The notes: generated by a model not told the origin, from the letters alone. 64,000 nt of DNA from Desulfoscipio geothermicus (GCA_016841205.1 JAENZP010000001.1:1-64000), one strand, 5' to 3'; positions 1-9,216 are shown, counted from the first letter of the stretch. Made by a program: numbers and translations.

Positions 1-29
1 GTGTAGCCCTGAATTTTTGTTTTTTCAGG

Positions 30-54
30 TGTCTACTCAAAGGGGAGCTTATCA
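30..54 (+). repeat. Short motif shared with 39343-39366
   Basis: The motif TGTCTACT, then AGGGGAGC and TATCA, recurs in the same orientation at 39343-39366, both times after a T-rich stretch. It may be an insertion-element end. No transposase is attached and no partner end was found, so the element type is unknown. Confidence 0.3.
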
Positions 55-126
55 GATTAGCGGTGGTTCTGCTGTTTTTCCGACAAATTTCAATAGAATT
101 CGATATATTCATTAGGAGCTGACATT

Positions 127-867
127 TTGACGGAGTCAAATGCTACAATAGAAGCAAAATTATTAGTCAATGCGCTCAGACCTAAATATCCATTTAATGT
201 TATTTGGTTGGCCAATCAAATACTTGACTTTAAACCTGTTGTGCTTGATGAAGAAGATTTCCCTATGGATATATGTGCCATGATTTTGGACAAACCTGAA
301 TATACCTCAGTGCATGTTTGCGTTAACAGTAATAGACCACTTACAAGTCAGCGATTTGGCGTGGTACATGAACTAGCACACGTATACCTATGTCACCAGG
401 GCGATATTAGCTTTATTGAGAATGAAGAAGACCCTATACTTCATGCTGAAGCTGATGCCTTTTCAACCGAAATGCTTAAACCTAAACACAATATACTTAC
501 CCTAGCCAATAAATACCATAATCCAATGGTCCTAATTCCTAAAATACTGCGCGCTTATAATGTTAGTCTGGAAATGACGTGCAGAAGGCTTTTAGAACTT
601 GAAATTTATAACGGTACTTTTACTTGTTTCAATGAAAATGATTCTTTTTTTACATATAGCACTCTGGGGTTTGAAATTAATACACAACAAATTAGTTACA
701 TACCTAAAATTGATCGGGGCTGCTTAGTAACAAGCAAGAATACAATACAAGGTGTACCAGTAAATTGTTATATCAAACGTTTTAAAACTGGTAATTTTCT
801 AGTGGCACTTGTAGAAGAGAAACCAAAATTATTCATAAAAAAACAACCTATCTTCCTACGTGCTTAA
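127..867 (+). CDS. ImmA/IrrE-type zinc metallopeptidase
   Basis: A 246-aa protein with the HELAH zinc motif at residues 81-85 and a downstream acidic ligand in HAEADAF (E108). This is the arrangement of the ImmA/IrrE (DUF955, M78) peptidases, which cleave repressors of mobile elements or act in stress control. The TTG start is chosen because AGGAG lies 8 bases upstream and no later start has a better site. The last 90 residues match nothing I recognise. No XRE partner is adjacent; the nearest helix-turn-helix gene is at 4917. A tnpB-type RNA motif copy lies directly after the stop codon. The family is secure, the target is unknown. Confidence 0.75.
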   Translation: MTESNATIEAKLLVNALRPKYPFNVIWLANQILDFKPVVLDEEDFPMDICAMILDKPEYTSVHVCVNSNRPLTSQRFGVVHELAHVYLCHQGDISFIENEEDPILHAEADAFSTEMLKPKHNILTLANKYHNPMVLIPKILRAYNVSLEMTCRRLLELEIYNGTFTCFNENDSFFTYSTLGFEINTQQISYIPKIDRGCLVTSKNTIQGVPVNCYIKRFKTGNFLVALVEEKPKLFIKKQPIFLRA

Positions 868-869
868 AA

Positions 870-904
870 AAGGTCTTACGCTCCTTTGTGAGCCACAGCA
901 CTGT
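870..904 (-). ncRNA. Orphan TnpB guide-RNA-like scaffold fragment
   Basis: AAGGTCTTACGCTC, a variable 6-base loop, GAGC and ACAGCACTGT are shared with 28677-28711. There the same 35 bases lie beside what looks like the 3' end of a transposon gene. The GCTC/GAGC stem is kept while the loop differs, which suggests a structured RNA. Here no transposase gene remains. Nothing else is recognised from 905 to 1325. Confidence 0.35.
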
Positions 905-1325
905 TATACAGAAGATAGGACGCCCTGGCTCGAAAATGTACCAATGCATTCACTGAGATTTTATTGAAAAAGTCGGGGATCGTTTATAAACTGAGGAACT
1001 CTGTCAGGACATATAGCTGCTTCCGGATTTGACAACTAATTTCATTATTAAAAATTTGGAGGGTATGCCTGATCTACCTCGAAGTGCATGTGCCTACATA
1101 CGCGTTGTGGAATGAATACTGCGAACAGTGCCGGTCAACTGGGGAAATGCTATTAATGCTCACGCAGTTCTGTTATCACTACCGCGAATTTTTCCACAAA
1201 ATGTTCATTCTTATTTGTGAAATCTGTTGATTCTATTTTATCAGTCACACCCCTAAGACATAAATATAACGAGTTGGCTAATTACCAGAGTAGGTTTAGT
1301 AAACTAGCATAAGTCTAAGAATATT

Positions 1326-1514
1326 TTAATGACCCGCGAACCCTTTCTTTTGCTGTTTTTTGGTGGATGTTTTTGGCAACATTAATGTGTAGCACTTAGC
1401 TTCCGTTTTTTCTTCCAGTTTTATTTCCAGTTTGCCCTTAACAACGAGCCTCAGCAAGCATTGTTCGATGTCAGGGGCGAAGGCTAAATTCTTTATGACA
1501 TCGCACCTAGAAGG
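1326..1514 (-). pseudogene. C-terminal remnant of an unidentified protein
   Basis: The minus strand reads as 62 clean codons, with lysine- and glutamate-rich segments such as KGKLEIKLEEKTEAK and ending GFAGH. A stop codon sits directly upstream in frame, and a short coding-like stretch in another frame (RALRNLRISSLTK) lies just beyond. It looks like the tail of a disrupted gene, perhaps a transposase. I do not recognise the family. Confidence 0.3.
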
Positions 1515-1907
1515 CTACAATGCTTGCCCTCATTATCAAGGATTTACTTCGTCAAACTGGAAATTCTTAAGTTCCGCAGTGCTCGGAATTGTAACTCCCA
1601 GATACAGGGATGAGTTAAAAGGATTAGCAAATCATCTAACTTCTGTGATAATTTGCGAGATAAATGCATTCAGTTTTCATAGTTTCTTTAAGATAAACGA
1701 TGATAAAATTAAAGCTTACTTTTTAAATTGTATGTTTTTAGGCAACGTAACCTAGATGATGCATTACGTTGCCTACATTAGCTAATTCGCATAAAATTGA
1801 AAAACATTATTCTTTGGTTTCAAGAATAGTTTATCCTGCCTGCAAAGCTAGCACTATGGAGCCCGCCTATTTTTATCGCCAAACTGATCCTTTTCAATCG
1901 TTAATTC

Positions 1908-2771
1908 TCAAAGCAACTCCATTTTCTTCTTCAATTTCAGTTTATCAGGGTTTGTATATAATAAGGTAGTATTTACAGAAGAATGACCAGCCTGACTAGC
2001 AACTTCATGGATAGAAAAACCCTTCTCAATAGCATTGGTACAGAAAAAGTGGCGTAACTGGTGAGGCGTAGTTTCGTTATGCCCTTGGTTGTACTTTTTA
2101 AATATCTTGTTAACCACTGTCCGGTCAAGTTGCCCCCTTTTCTTACTAACAAATAAATAGGGAGAATCACAAGCAGACTTATAATTATCCCGTTTTTTGA
2201 GATATTCCTTAACGGCATTTATGACTTCACTATTTAAAATAACTATCCTCTGCCTTTCCCCTTTGCCATTTCTAATCAACAGTTCCCCAGCCGGCAAATT
2301 AATATCAGCCATCTTAACCGCCAGGGTCTCGGATATACGCAAGCCTGCATAGGCCAGAAGTACCACGATAGCATAATCTCTTTTATTCTCAGTTTCCAAA
2401 ATGGCTTGAATGAATCTCCTCACATCAATTTCAGTTACTTTTGTTGGTGATGCATAATCAAGCTGCACAATCACCATATCATCCTTAGTTATCACTAAAT
2501 TCTGTTGGATATTTTCAGTAATAAGATACTGGTTATATTTTGAAAGACTGCTGAGTTTATGGTTGATGGTTTTTGCATGCTGATTTCGTATATTTAATAG
2601 GAAGCTATTGTACTCCAAAACGTTTTGACGGTGCAACTCGATACATTCTTTGCCAAAGGATTCCATAAACCATTTTAGGTACTGTCGCATATCCAGAACA
2701 TATCCATTTATTGTATTTTGGCTTTTATCCTGCATCTGTAGATATTCGACAAAGCCTTCTAACTTGTGCAA
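1908..2771 (-). CDS. Tyrosine recombinase/integrase
   Basis: A 287-aa XerC/XerD-like recombinase with all catalytic positions visible: R145 (AGLRISE), K170, H237 and R240 (HQLRH), H263 (AGHSS) and Y272 (LLYTN). An N-terminal SAM-like DNA-binding domain covers about residues 1-90. It should cut and rejoin DNA through a 3'-phosphotyrosine. The length is that of a stand-alone integrase. No cognate element is obvious: the DNA upstream (2780-2990) holds only fragments of metabolic genes, as expected at a recombination scar. It is the only tyrosine recombinase here with all its active-site residues; those at 18347 and 40674 are broken. Confidence 0.85.
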   Translation of the reverse strand: MHKLEGFVEYLQMQDKSQNTINGYVLDMRQYLKWFMESFGKECIELHRQNVLEYNSFLLNIRNQHAKTINHKLSSLSKYNQYLITENIQQNLVITKDDMVIVQLDYASPTKVTEIDVRRFIQAILETENKRDYAIVVLLAYAGLRISETLAVKMADINLPAGELLIRNGKGERQRIVILNSEVINAVKEYLKKRDNYKSACDSPYLFVSKKRGQLDRTVVNKIFKKYNQGHNETTPHQLRHFFCTNAIEKGFSIHEVASQAGHSSVNTTLLYTNPDKLKLKKKMELL

Positions 2772-2791
2772 GCAATTTCACCACCAACTAG

Positions 2792-2911
2792 TTGATCGGC
2801 GCAGCAAAAGACAGTTGGTTTGTTCACCTTGTAATTGAGGTCAACCCGGAAAAGGGCCCGTCCGAATGGCTGGAGCCCGTGTCTGATGAAGATTACAACA
2901 AGCTGAAATAA
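2792..2911 (+). pseudogene. C-terminal fragment of a cupin-domain protein
   Basis: The frame reads DSWFVHLVIEVNP, then EWLEPVSDEDYNKLK and a stop. This resembles the end of the cupin domain found in carboxymuconolactone-decarboxylase/cupin proteins. It begins right after an in-frame TAG, so the rest of the gene is gone. The start of an aldo/keto reductase follows 16 bases later, so this is probably the leftover junction of a former two-gene operon. Confidence 0.5.
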
Positions 2912-2927
2912 GATGGGGGCGACAGAT

Positions 2928-2987
2928 ATGGATAAAAAATTTGGCTTTGGCTGCATGAGGCTGCCGTTAGAAGATATTATTAATTAG
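2928..2987 (+). pseudogene. N-terminal fragment of an aldo/keto reductase
   Basis: It reads MDKKFGFGCMRLPL, the typical first beta-strand of aldo/keto reductases, then diverges and stops after 19 codons. It lies in the same direction and close behind the cupin fragment. The break coincides with the 3' end of the convergent metallophosphoesterase gene. Confidence 0.5.
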
Positions 2988-4141
2988 ATGGACAGAAAAC
3001 GAATATGAACGAAAACCACTTCTGGATGATTACCGATTCTGACCGGAGGCCCCCAGGTGCCGAAACCACAGGAGACTAGAACCTGGAGGGTGCCCTTGCG
3101 CAGGTATCCCCAATCATCTTCGTACAGGGCACGGGTAATGTATTGGTTGGGCGCAATCTGGCCCAGGTGCGTATGGCCTGAGAACTGGAGGTCAACCTGG
3201 TTAGCCTGGGCTTCTTCAAGGTTAAAAGGCTCGTGGTCCATTAATATAACCGGTAAAGCGGAAGGATCGATCCCTTTTATCAATTCGGACAGATCCTGCC
3301 GCCTGCCGCCAACCCGGCTTCCTCGCGACCGATCATCCCGCCCAATCAGATAAAAAGCTGAATCAACCGATAACGCTGCATCACGTAAAAGAGTTACATT
3401 ACCGGCTTTGAGATAAGCTGGAAGAGTATCGGCCTGACCGCTAATATATTCATGGTTGCCCAGGACGGCAAACGAGCCAAAACGGCTATTTAATTGCCCG
3501 AGGACTTCCGGTATTTCCCGTTCTGTCTGGGGATCCACACCTTCATCGATAATATCCCCCACCAGTACGATGAGATCAGGATGGAGTCCGTTCACCATAT
3601 TGACCATGGTTGAAAGCCGATCAATACCCACGATCCATCCCAGATGAATATCAGAGACCATAGCAATATCAAGCTTGTCAAGGGGACTGTTTTTCTTGGG
3701 CAGCACCAGATTATATTCTTTGACTACCGGGTGCCAGGCGTTCCAGGTTCCATAAATGAGAAAACAACAAACCAGTCCGCAGGTACAGAGAAAGACCGGC
3801 AAGCGCCATTGCTCCCAGGGAATTGGCGGCACTGGGAAGAGCCTGATGATAAAACGCAGCAGATCAACCGAGACTAAAATTAGGAGAAAGTAATACCAGG
3901 CAGCCATCCAGTAGGAACCCGCAAACATCAGGATACGGGTCTGGTCATCCGGCAATGCCCGGGCGGTAAAACGGGCCACAAGGAAGAGACTAGCCAGAAT
4001 AGCAACACTCCAAACCCAGACCCAGGCCCAGGGACGAGAATAGGGGGCTATGGCCTGCCATCCCCGTATAGCTATATAATAATTGATGCCACCATAAATT
4101 AAGATGAATATCGCAACAAAGCCTATAAGAATACGGTTCAT
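2984..4141 (-). CDS. Membrane-anchored calcineurin-like metallophosphoesterase
   Basis: A 385-aa protein with three or four N-terminal membrane segments within residues 1-135, then a calcineurin-type domain facing away from the anchor. The metal-binding motifs appear in order: SDIHLG (D164, H166), GD at 195-196, GNHE at 228-231 and GHTHLG near the end. It is like YkuE-type phosphoesterases, whose substrates (perhaps phospholipids or nucleotides) are unproven. An open frame extends 43 codons further up, but the start at MNRILIG has AAGGAG at the right distance and begins with a hydrophobic anchor. It may be a single-gene unit; the gene upstream is a broken epimerase. Confidence 0.8.
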   Translation of the reverse strand: MNRILIGFVAIFILIYGGINYYIAIRGWQAIAPYSRPWAWVWVWSVAILASLFLVARFTARALPDDQTRILMFAGSYWMAAWYYFLLILVSVDLLRFIIRLFPVPPIPWEQWRLPVFLCTCGLVCCFLIYGTWNAWHPVVKEYNLVLPKKNSPLDKLDIAMVSDIHLGWIVGIDRLSTMVNMVNGLHPDLIVLVGDIIDEGVDPQTEREIPEVLGQLNSRFGSFAVLGNHEYISGQADTLPAYLKAGNVTLLRDAALSVDSAFYLIGRDDRSRGSRVGGRRQDLSELIKGIDPSALPVILMDHEPFNLEEAQANQVDLQFSGHTHLGQIAPNQYITRALYEDDWGYLRKGTLQVLVSCGFGTWGPPVRIGNHPEVVFVHIRFLSI

Positions 4142-4206
4142 CGTTTTGCTCCTTACTGGATTATCGTTCAAAAGGGGAGGTATATTCTCCAGCTTTGCTA
4201 GCTGAA

Positions 4207-4784
4207 TTATTCGATTGTGAAATAATGCTCCTCCATGTCTTGAATGGGTCCGGGATGCACTGGCGTCCATTCAAACCGCTCACGAGTCATAGCGCTCAAT
4301 GCCGGAATGTCTAGGGAAGCGGGCCACCCCAGCCAACCGAAATGGGTGGCGGCTTCTTCGACAGATATGGCAGTAACCGGCAGGTTCAGGCATCGACCAA
4401 TCACGCCAGCGATATCACGAAACGACACACCTTCGTCGGTAACTGCGTGAAGCCTTGATCCTGCTGGTGCTTTCTCTAGCGCCAGCCTATAAAGGCGCGC
4501 ATCATCTATTCTGTGAACAGCCGACCAACGGTTAGCCCCATCACCTATATATACTGAAACGCCTTTTTCACGCTCAATATCAATAAGTTGCCTAATAAAG
4601 TTGTGATTACCAGCACCATGAACCGACGCCGGAAGACGAAGCACCGCTACGCGTACCCCATGAGATGCCAGCGCAAGGCTATTTCTTCCGAATAGACACG
4701 GGGTCCCGTAATGCTAGGATCACCTGCGTCTTCTTCCGTCCGGCCCGTTACGCCAGAAGTAACAATCAAAGGGCGGTGAGATCC
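4207..4784 (-). pseudogene. NAD-dependent epimerase/dehydratase (SDR), N-truncated and frameshifted
   Basis: Two frames together give an extended-SDR sequence: RPLIVTSGVTG and GPRVYSEE in one frame, then VRVAVLRLPASVHG, a C-terminal half with RWSAVHRIDDARLY, and EHYFTIE at the end. A one-base shift near 4680 separates them. The N-terminal Rossmann motif is missing beyond an in-frame stop at the upstream edge. Only the intact 145-codon C-terminal frame is open, so it is very likely nonfunctional. Confidence 0.65.
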
Positions 4785-4862
4785 TTACCATGTGGCACCT
4801 ATTTGTTAAATTGATTGTAGCAAAATTCGGAACCTATTGTCAACGGAAATGATTAAATAGTG

Positions 4863-4891
4863 TTGCTTTTAGGTTACACTAATGTTATAAT
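4863..4891 (+). promoter_or_regulatory. Sigma-A type promoter for the XRE regulator
   Basis: TTGCTT at 4863-4868 and TATAAT at 4886-4891 are separated by 17 bases. The start codon of the regulator lies 25 bases after the -10 box, with AAAGGAGG between. Confidence 0.65.
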
Positions 4892-4916
4892 CTGTCTTAT
4901 GAAAGGAGGCGCGATT

Positions 4917-5246
4917 ATGAGCGATCTGGGTAAATTTATTGCTGAACACAGAGAAGCCAAAAAGCTCTCTAGACGTAAGCTGGCTGAACTCGCCAACATC
5001 AGCCACACAGAGATCCATCGACTTGAAAACGGAGAAAGAAAAAACCCTTCACCGCCGGTGCTTAAGGCCATAGCTAACGCCCTCGGTGTGACTTATGATG
5101 AAATTATGAAGGCCGCAGGATATATGGATAGTACATCCCCTTCACCAGTTATCGCAGCACGCATTCCTGGCACAGAGGACTTAACTGATGATGAAATAGA
5201 GGAGGTACGCAACTTCATTGACTTTCTGCGCGCCAAGCGCAAATAA
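4917..5246 (+). CDS. XRE-family transcriptional regulator
   Basis: A 109-aa protein. Residues 1-65 form a Cro/CI helix-turn-helix (SRRKLAELANIS for the first helices, THTEIHRLENGE-like recognition region, ALGVTYDEI). The remainder is a short acidic tail ending LRAKRK, like small SinR/SlrR-type regulators. The ATG is chosen because AAAGGAGG sits 7 bases before it. A good promoter precedes it. It stands directly left of the IS21 element, whose left end begins 26 bases after the stop codon. Its targets are unknown; a role with the ImmA peptidase at 127 is possible but not shown. Confidence 0.8.
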   Translation: MSDLGKFIAEHREAKKLSRRKLAELANISHTEIHRLENGERKNPSPPVLKAIANALGVTYDEIMKAAGYMDSTSPSPVIAARIPGTEDLTDDEIEEVRNFIDFLRAKRK

Positions 5247-5343
5247 AGGAGTTTAGTAGTGCTAACATAAATGTTGACCACCTCGAGAGCCCAATCCTGT
5301 ATGATTGAAGTTGCTTAGACACCAGCATACAGGAGGAAAGGAC

Positions 5344-6813
5344 ATGCTCGAAATGGTCGATATTGAGTATATCAGAAAAAAGCACTTTATAGAAGGCTGG
5401 TCAATACGTAAAATCAGCCATAACCTTAACGTTGCACGACAAACCGTTCGTAAAGCACTTCAAACATCTGAAATACCTAAGTATAACCTTACAAAAGCTA
5501 AATCCTGTCCTGTAATGGACCCCTACAAAGATATTATTAGGGAATGGTTGGAATCTGATAAAAACCAGCCTAAAAAACAACGACATACTGCGTGCCGTAT
5601 CTTTTATCGACTCTGTGAAGAATACGATTTTACCGGAAGTGAATCGTCGGTAAGAAATTTTGTGCGCCAGGAGAAAAACATTACTAAGGAAGCTTTTGTC
5701 CCCCTAACTGCTGATTGGGGCGAACAAGCTCAGGTAGATTGGGGTAGAGCTAAGGTATACATTGATGGCCGATTAACTGAAGTTTCTCTTTTCTGTCTAA
5801 GGCTTAAAGCTAGTCTAGTCCCCTTTGTATGGGCTTCTCCTACCGAAAAACTAGAAGCCTTTTTGGAAGGACATAAACGGGCCTTCGAATGGTTAGGCGG
5901 AGTTCCATGGAACCTTGTTTATGATAACCCTAAAACAGCTGTTACAAAAATACTTAAAGGGCCATATCGTGAAGAACACGTTCTGTTTTCCAGTTTGAGA
6001 GCCCATTACCTTTTCGATAGTGAGTTTTGCAACCCCGCCAGCGGAAACGAAAAAGGAACAGTAGAAAACCTGGTTAAATATGTGCGGCAAAATGCTATGG
6101 TGCCTATACCACAAGTGAATTCATTAGATGAATTAAATCAGAAACTTCTGAGATGGTGTGAAAAGCAGCGTCATATCCGCAGAAAAGACTGGGAGTTAGA
6201 ACAACATGGATTGAGGCCATTACCAACGATCCCGTTTAAATGTTCAAGAACCCACATAGTTAAATCTAACAGACTGCTTTTGTTTCAGTTTGATAGAAAC
6301 TACTACTCTGTTCCCGTTGATTGTGGTCATAAAAGCCTTCGCATAGAAGCATTTGTTGACCGGGTAGAAGTTTATGAACATAACAAAATGGTTGCGTTTC
6401 ATGCGCGTTCATACAGCCGTGGTGAAAAAATCATGGAACTAGAACATTACCTACCAGTTATAGCCACCAAGCCCAGGGCTGTAAAAAACGCACTAGTAGT
6501 CAGAAAGCTGCCGGAAATTTACCAGAAACTAAGGATTGAGCTGTGTTATCGTGAGCCTGAAGGTTATCGGGAATATGCTAAAATTCTTCTTCTGAATATG
6601 GAGTTTAATTTTGAAGATGTCCTACTGGCTGTAGAAGAAAGCCTAAAATCCGGGTACATAGGATTTGAATATATCATGCAATTATTGATATCACAAGGGT
6701 TAAAATCTAAACCTCAACATCAAGGGCCAACCCCTGGTACACTTCCAAAATTGGACATACCCGTAGACAATCCATCCAAGTTTAACTTCCTCATAGGGGG
6801 TGTGTCTGCATGA
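5344..6813 (+). CDS. istA: IS21-family transposase IstA
   Basis: A 489-aa DDE transposase. The N-terminus has a helix-turn-helix (WSIRKISHNLNVARQTVRKAL). The rve catalytic core follows with aspartates in QAQVDWGRAKVY and LVYDNPKTAV and a glutamate in GNEKGTVENL. The C-terminal DNA-binding part ends near LIGGVSA. The ATG is preceded by AGGAGGAAAGGAC; a TTG 13 codons earlier lacks a site. It ends in a 4-base overlap with istB, the usual translational coupling. No stop or frameshift is seen, so the element may be active. Confidence 0.92.
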   Translation: MLEMVDIEYIRKKHFIEGWSIRKISHNLNVARQTVRKALQTSEIPKYNLTKAKSCPVMDPYKDIIREWLESDKNQPKKQRHTACRIFYRLCEEYDFTGSESSVRNFVRQEKNITKEAFVPLTADWGEQAQVDWGRAKVYIDGRLTEVSLFCLRLKASLVPFVWASPTEKLEAFLEGHKRAFEWLGGVPWNLVYDNPKTAVTKILKGPYREEHVLFSSLRAHYLFDSEFCNPASGNEKGTVENLVKYVRQNAMVPIPQVNSLDELNQKLLRWCEKQRHIRRKDWELEQHGLRPLPTIPFKCSRTHIVKSNRLLLFQFDRNYYSVPVDCGHKSLRIEAFVDRVEVYEHNKMVAFHARSYSRGEKIMELEHYLPVIATKPRAVKNALVVRKLPEIYQKLRIELCYREPEGYREYAKILLLNMEFNFEDVLLAVEESLKSGYIGFEYIMQLLISQGLKSKPQHQGPTPGTLPKLDIPVDNPSKFNFLIGGVSA

Positions 6814-7580
6814 GTGAAACACTGGAACCGAGGGAGGCTATGGTGGATATATACTGTAAGCAACTGAAGCTTCCTGGGTTAAAAGCATCTTTTCGAGAAC
6901 TAGCCCGAGACGCTATAGCTCAAAATCAGACGCCCACCTCCTTTTTAGCTGCTTGTCTGGCTAAAGAAGTTGAAATGAGGGAGCAAAGAAGGTTATCTAC
7001 AAGGCTTAAACAATCAAAATTTAGCGAAGTTAAAACCCTGGAAAGCTTTGAGTTCACAAGTATTCCTAAGCTTCCTAAAACAAACATTTTCTCCTTGGCA
7101 GAATGTCTTTTTATAAAGAATCGGGAAAACATAATTTGCGTAGGTCAATCAGGAACCGGTAAAACCCATATTGCCACGGCAATTGGGATATCAGCGATTC
7201 AACTTGGTTACAGGGTTAGATTTATTAAGGTATATGATTTAATTCAAGAACTTCTAAAGGCAGAAAGCGAATACAGACTCCCCCGATATATCAAGACATG
7301 GAATAAGTTTGACCTTGTTATACTGGATGAACTTGGGTATATAAACCTCGGTAACGGAAGTCCGCTGCTCTTCCAATTTTGTTCTGAACGTTATGAAAAG
7401 GGCAGTCTAATTATAACAACTAACCTTGATTTTTCTCGCTGGGGGGAGGTATTCGGAGATAATGCTTTAACCATCGCTCTGTTGGACCGATTAACACATC
7501 ATGCTCACGTAATTCCTTTTGTCGGTGAATCTTACCGGTTTAAGGAAAGTCGGGACAAATTGAACACAACAACACCCTAA
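6810..7580 (+). CDS. istB: IS21-family helper ATPase IstB
   Basis: A 256-aa AAA+ ATPase related to DnaC. It shows Walker A (GQSGTGKTH, about residues 110-118) and Walker B (LVILDELGYI, about 169-178), followed by an arginine-containing sensor region (ALLDRLTHHAHV). IstB assembles on DNA and directs the IstA transposase to targets. Its ATG overlaps the istA stop by four bases. Full length for the family and undamaged. Confidence 0.92.
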   Translation: MSETLEPREAMVDIYCKQLKLPGLKASFRELARDAIAQNQTPTSFLAACLAKEVEMREQRRLSTRLKQSKFSEVKTLESFEFTSIPKLPKTNIFSLAECLFIKNRENIICVGQSGTGKTHIATAIGISAIQLGYRVRFIKVYDLIQELLKAESEYRLPRYIKTWNKFDLVILDELGYINLGNGSPLLFQFCSERYEKGSLIITTNLDFSRWGEVFGDNALTIALLDRLTHHAHVIPFVGESYRFKESRDKLNTTTP

Positions 7581-7655
7581 ACAACTTTAAAAACCGCCTC
7601 GGGGTGGTCAATTTTGTGGTTGTCACAGTGGTCAACTTTTAAATTGACATTATTA

Positions 7656-7703
7656 GAGGCCAATGCCCGGCCCAAGTCTATGCTGGCAAGCATCATCAAG
7701 AAG
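7656..7703 (+). repeat. 48-base dispersed repeat, copy 1
   Basis: Matches 39510-39557 at 47 of 48 positions, beginning GAGGCCAATGCCCGGCCC. In one frame it reads EANARPKSMLA, so it may be a fragment of a coding sequence. It begins 7 bases right of the IS21 end. From 7704 to 8107 the DNA is A/T-rich and I see no gene. Confidence 0.6.
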
Positions 7704-8107
7704 AGTACCCAATTGTCTTTTGCTTGGCTAATTCTGTTTTTTCCTGGTTATGTATAACCATAAACTGGCTCCTTTAACATCAATATCTAAAAAAAATTTT
7801 AAATAAGCAACCTAAAAAATTTGTATAGAAGCACTATCTTTATTTATAAGTTAATCTCTTATATTGAAGCTAATTTGCATCTCTTCTTGATAAAAAAAAA
7901 TTTTTAATGAATAGAAAAAATATGGTTAATAGTGCTGAAGTGCTTCAATAATCTGGTTATTAATATATTCATCTTTGTCATCGTTATCAAAAAATATTGC
8001 CATTATATGGATTATAGGAAATTGAATTATTGTTTTTCAAATGTCCAGTATGCTCATTATGCTCATTATAGAAAGTGGCTTGCTCGCTAAATTGAAATTT
8101 GTTACTG

Positions 8108-8458
8108 TTAAATGATTACTTCACCTAAGATTTTATCATGCGGAACAATCAAGCACTTTTCTATCGCTTTCCAATGAGTTTCATACAACTGTTTTTGAGC
8201 TTTACCATAATTTTTATCTGTATCGAATTCCCAGTAGAGTGCATAGCGAACACATTTTACAATACGAGTAAGTTTGTCAGGTTGAAGCCCATCCTTAATA
8301 GTTTTCATATCCTTTATATAGTGTGTACGCTGTATAAGTCGAATAGATTGACAACCGTCTATTACTTTCATCATTTGAACAGCGTCTTTCATAATAGCTT
8401 CAAACTCATTCGTCTTATCTGGCTTTACCTGATAAATACTAATTTCCGAAAATGACAT
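8108..8458 (-). CDS. Dimeric alpha/beta-barrel (ABM/Dabb-like) protein
   Basis: A 116-aa protein starting SEISIYQVKPDKTNEFEAIM, the first strand and helix of the antibiotic-biosynthesis-monooxygenase/stress-responsive barrel fold. The pattern then repeats as a strand with ALYWEFD and helices rich in lysine. AGGAGG lies just before the ATG. Family members include heme-degrading and quinone-oxidising enzymes as well as proteins of unknown role. No neighbour suggests a substrate; it seems to be transcribed alone toward the IS21 element. The fold is fairly likely, the function open. Confidence 0.6.
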   Translation of the reverse strand: MSFSEISIYQVKPDKTNEFEAIMKDAVQMMKVIDGCQSIRLIQRTHYIKDMKTIKDGLQPDKLTRIVKCVRYALYWEFDTDKNYGKAQKQLYETHWKAIEKCLIVPHDKILGEVII

Positions 8459-8644
8459 CCTCCTACCTCCTCTAAATTTCTGTTTATCTGCGTGTTGTAT
8501 AAATAGTAAGTACTTGAATAAATTCTGATTATTTTCGCATTATTAGCCTAATATGAATAATGCGAAGCAGGATTGTATTTCAACAGCTGAATATATTCTT
8601 AAGGTATGCCGACACGGCAGCAGTACACATTGTCAACATCCTTT

Positions 8645-8677
8645 CTTACCCTTTAGCCTCGACAACTAAAGGGTAAG
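8645..8677. terminator. 12-bp perfect inverted repeat
   Basis: CTTACCCTTTAG and CTAAAGGGTAAG flank a 9-base loop. The stem is perfect, but neither side has a long T run, so it could be a weak terminator or an operator. The surrounding 8459-8951 shows no convincing gene. Confidence 0.45.
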
Positions 8678-8951
8678 ATAAAGTATGGGTGCCTGGCAAT
8701 GGTTTTTTCCAGTTTTATGCTCGGTTTTTTAGCTTCCGAAGTGCTCTATTTTTATTTTGTCATATACATTATTACCTGCAGCACCGTGTTAAAAAATTAC
8801 ATATATTACAATTGTGGCAGTTGGCTCAATGTAGCTGTCTGGCTCCCTACATCCTAGTTTATATATTGCTTCTTACACATAGCGTAGGCAATCGTTTTTC
8901 TACGCTTTTTACGTGTTAAGGCTGGGCCAAATTTATAGCTACCGCTTTTAG

Positions 8952-9188
8952 CTACATCCTTAATTCTGGGGATGGTGCAACTACTAAATTACAAGCCCTC
9001 AGCATGACGCCATTGGTTACACCGATGGCTTTCATGTAGCCAGCAACTTTCAATTTTTTTACCACTTCCTCATTACCTAAATTATGCAAAACAAACCCCT
9101 GGCCGAAGGGAGTAATGCCAGAGGTTACATGAGAAAGGTAGAATATACCTGAATATTTTGTGCGGCTAAAACCATAATTGCAAGGCAA
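8952..9188 (-). CDS. Hypothetical protein, doubtful
   Basis: A 78-codon frame downstream of the radical-SAM gene. The middle part (LHNLGNEEVVKKLKVAGYM, then KAIGVTNGVMLRAC) looks coding and faintly like the turn-rich barrel of FeoA-type proteins, but the ends do not. There is no clear ribosome site, so it may be the tail of a decayed gene. A CCCCACGTGGGG palindrome just upstream of the frame (9193-9204) could end the preceding operon. Confidence 0.25.
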   Translation of the reverse strand: MPCNYGFSRTKYSGIFYLSHVTSGITPFGQGFVLHNLGNEEVVKKLKVAGYMKAIGVTNGVMLRACNLVVAPSPELRM

Positions 9189-9216
9189 AACGCCCCACGT
9201 GGGGTACTATACTGTG

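Larger units (their letters stand above)
5272..7649 (+). mobile_element. IS21-family insertion sequence, apparently intact
   Basis: About 2.38 kb with both transposition genes. The left end begins TGTTGACCACCTCGAGAG. The right end carries inverted copies of TTGACCAC, one at the tip (read inward TGTC, A/T-rich, AGTTGACCACTG) and one just inside (TTGACCACCCCGAGG). Multiple terminal repeats are typical of IS21 elements. I see no convincing target-site duplication, so the outermost bases are approximate. The DNA right of it (7656-7703) is a copy of a 48-base repeat also at 39510. Confidence 0.8.

Noticed and set aside
1432-1755. 107-codon plus-strand frame
   Set aside because: It lies over the minus-strand remnant at 1326-1514, has no ribosome site and reads as no known family.
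8689-8919. 76-codon plus-strand frame
   Set aside because: Phe- and Cys-rich composition of random A/T DNA, no ribosome site.
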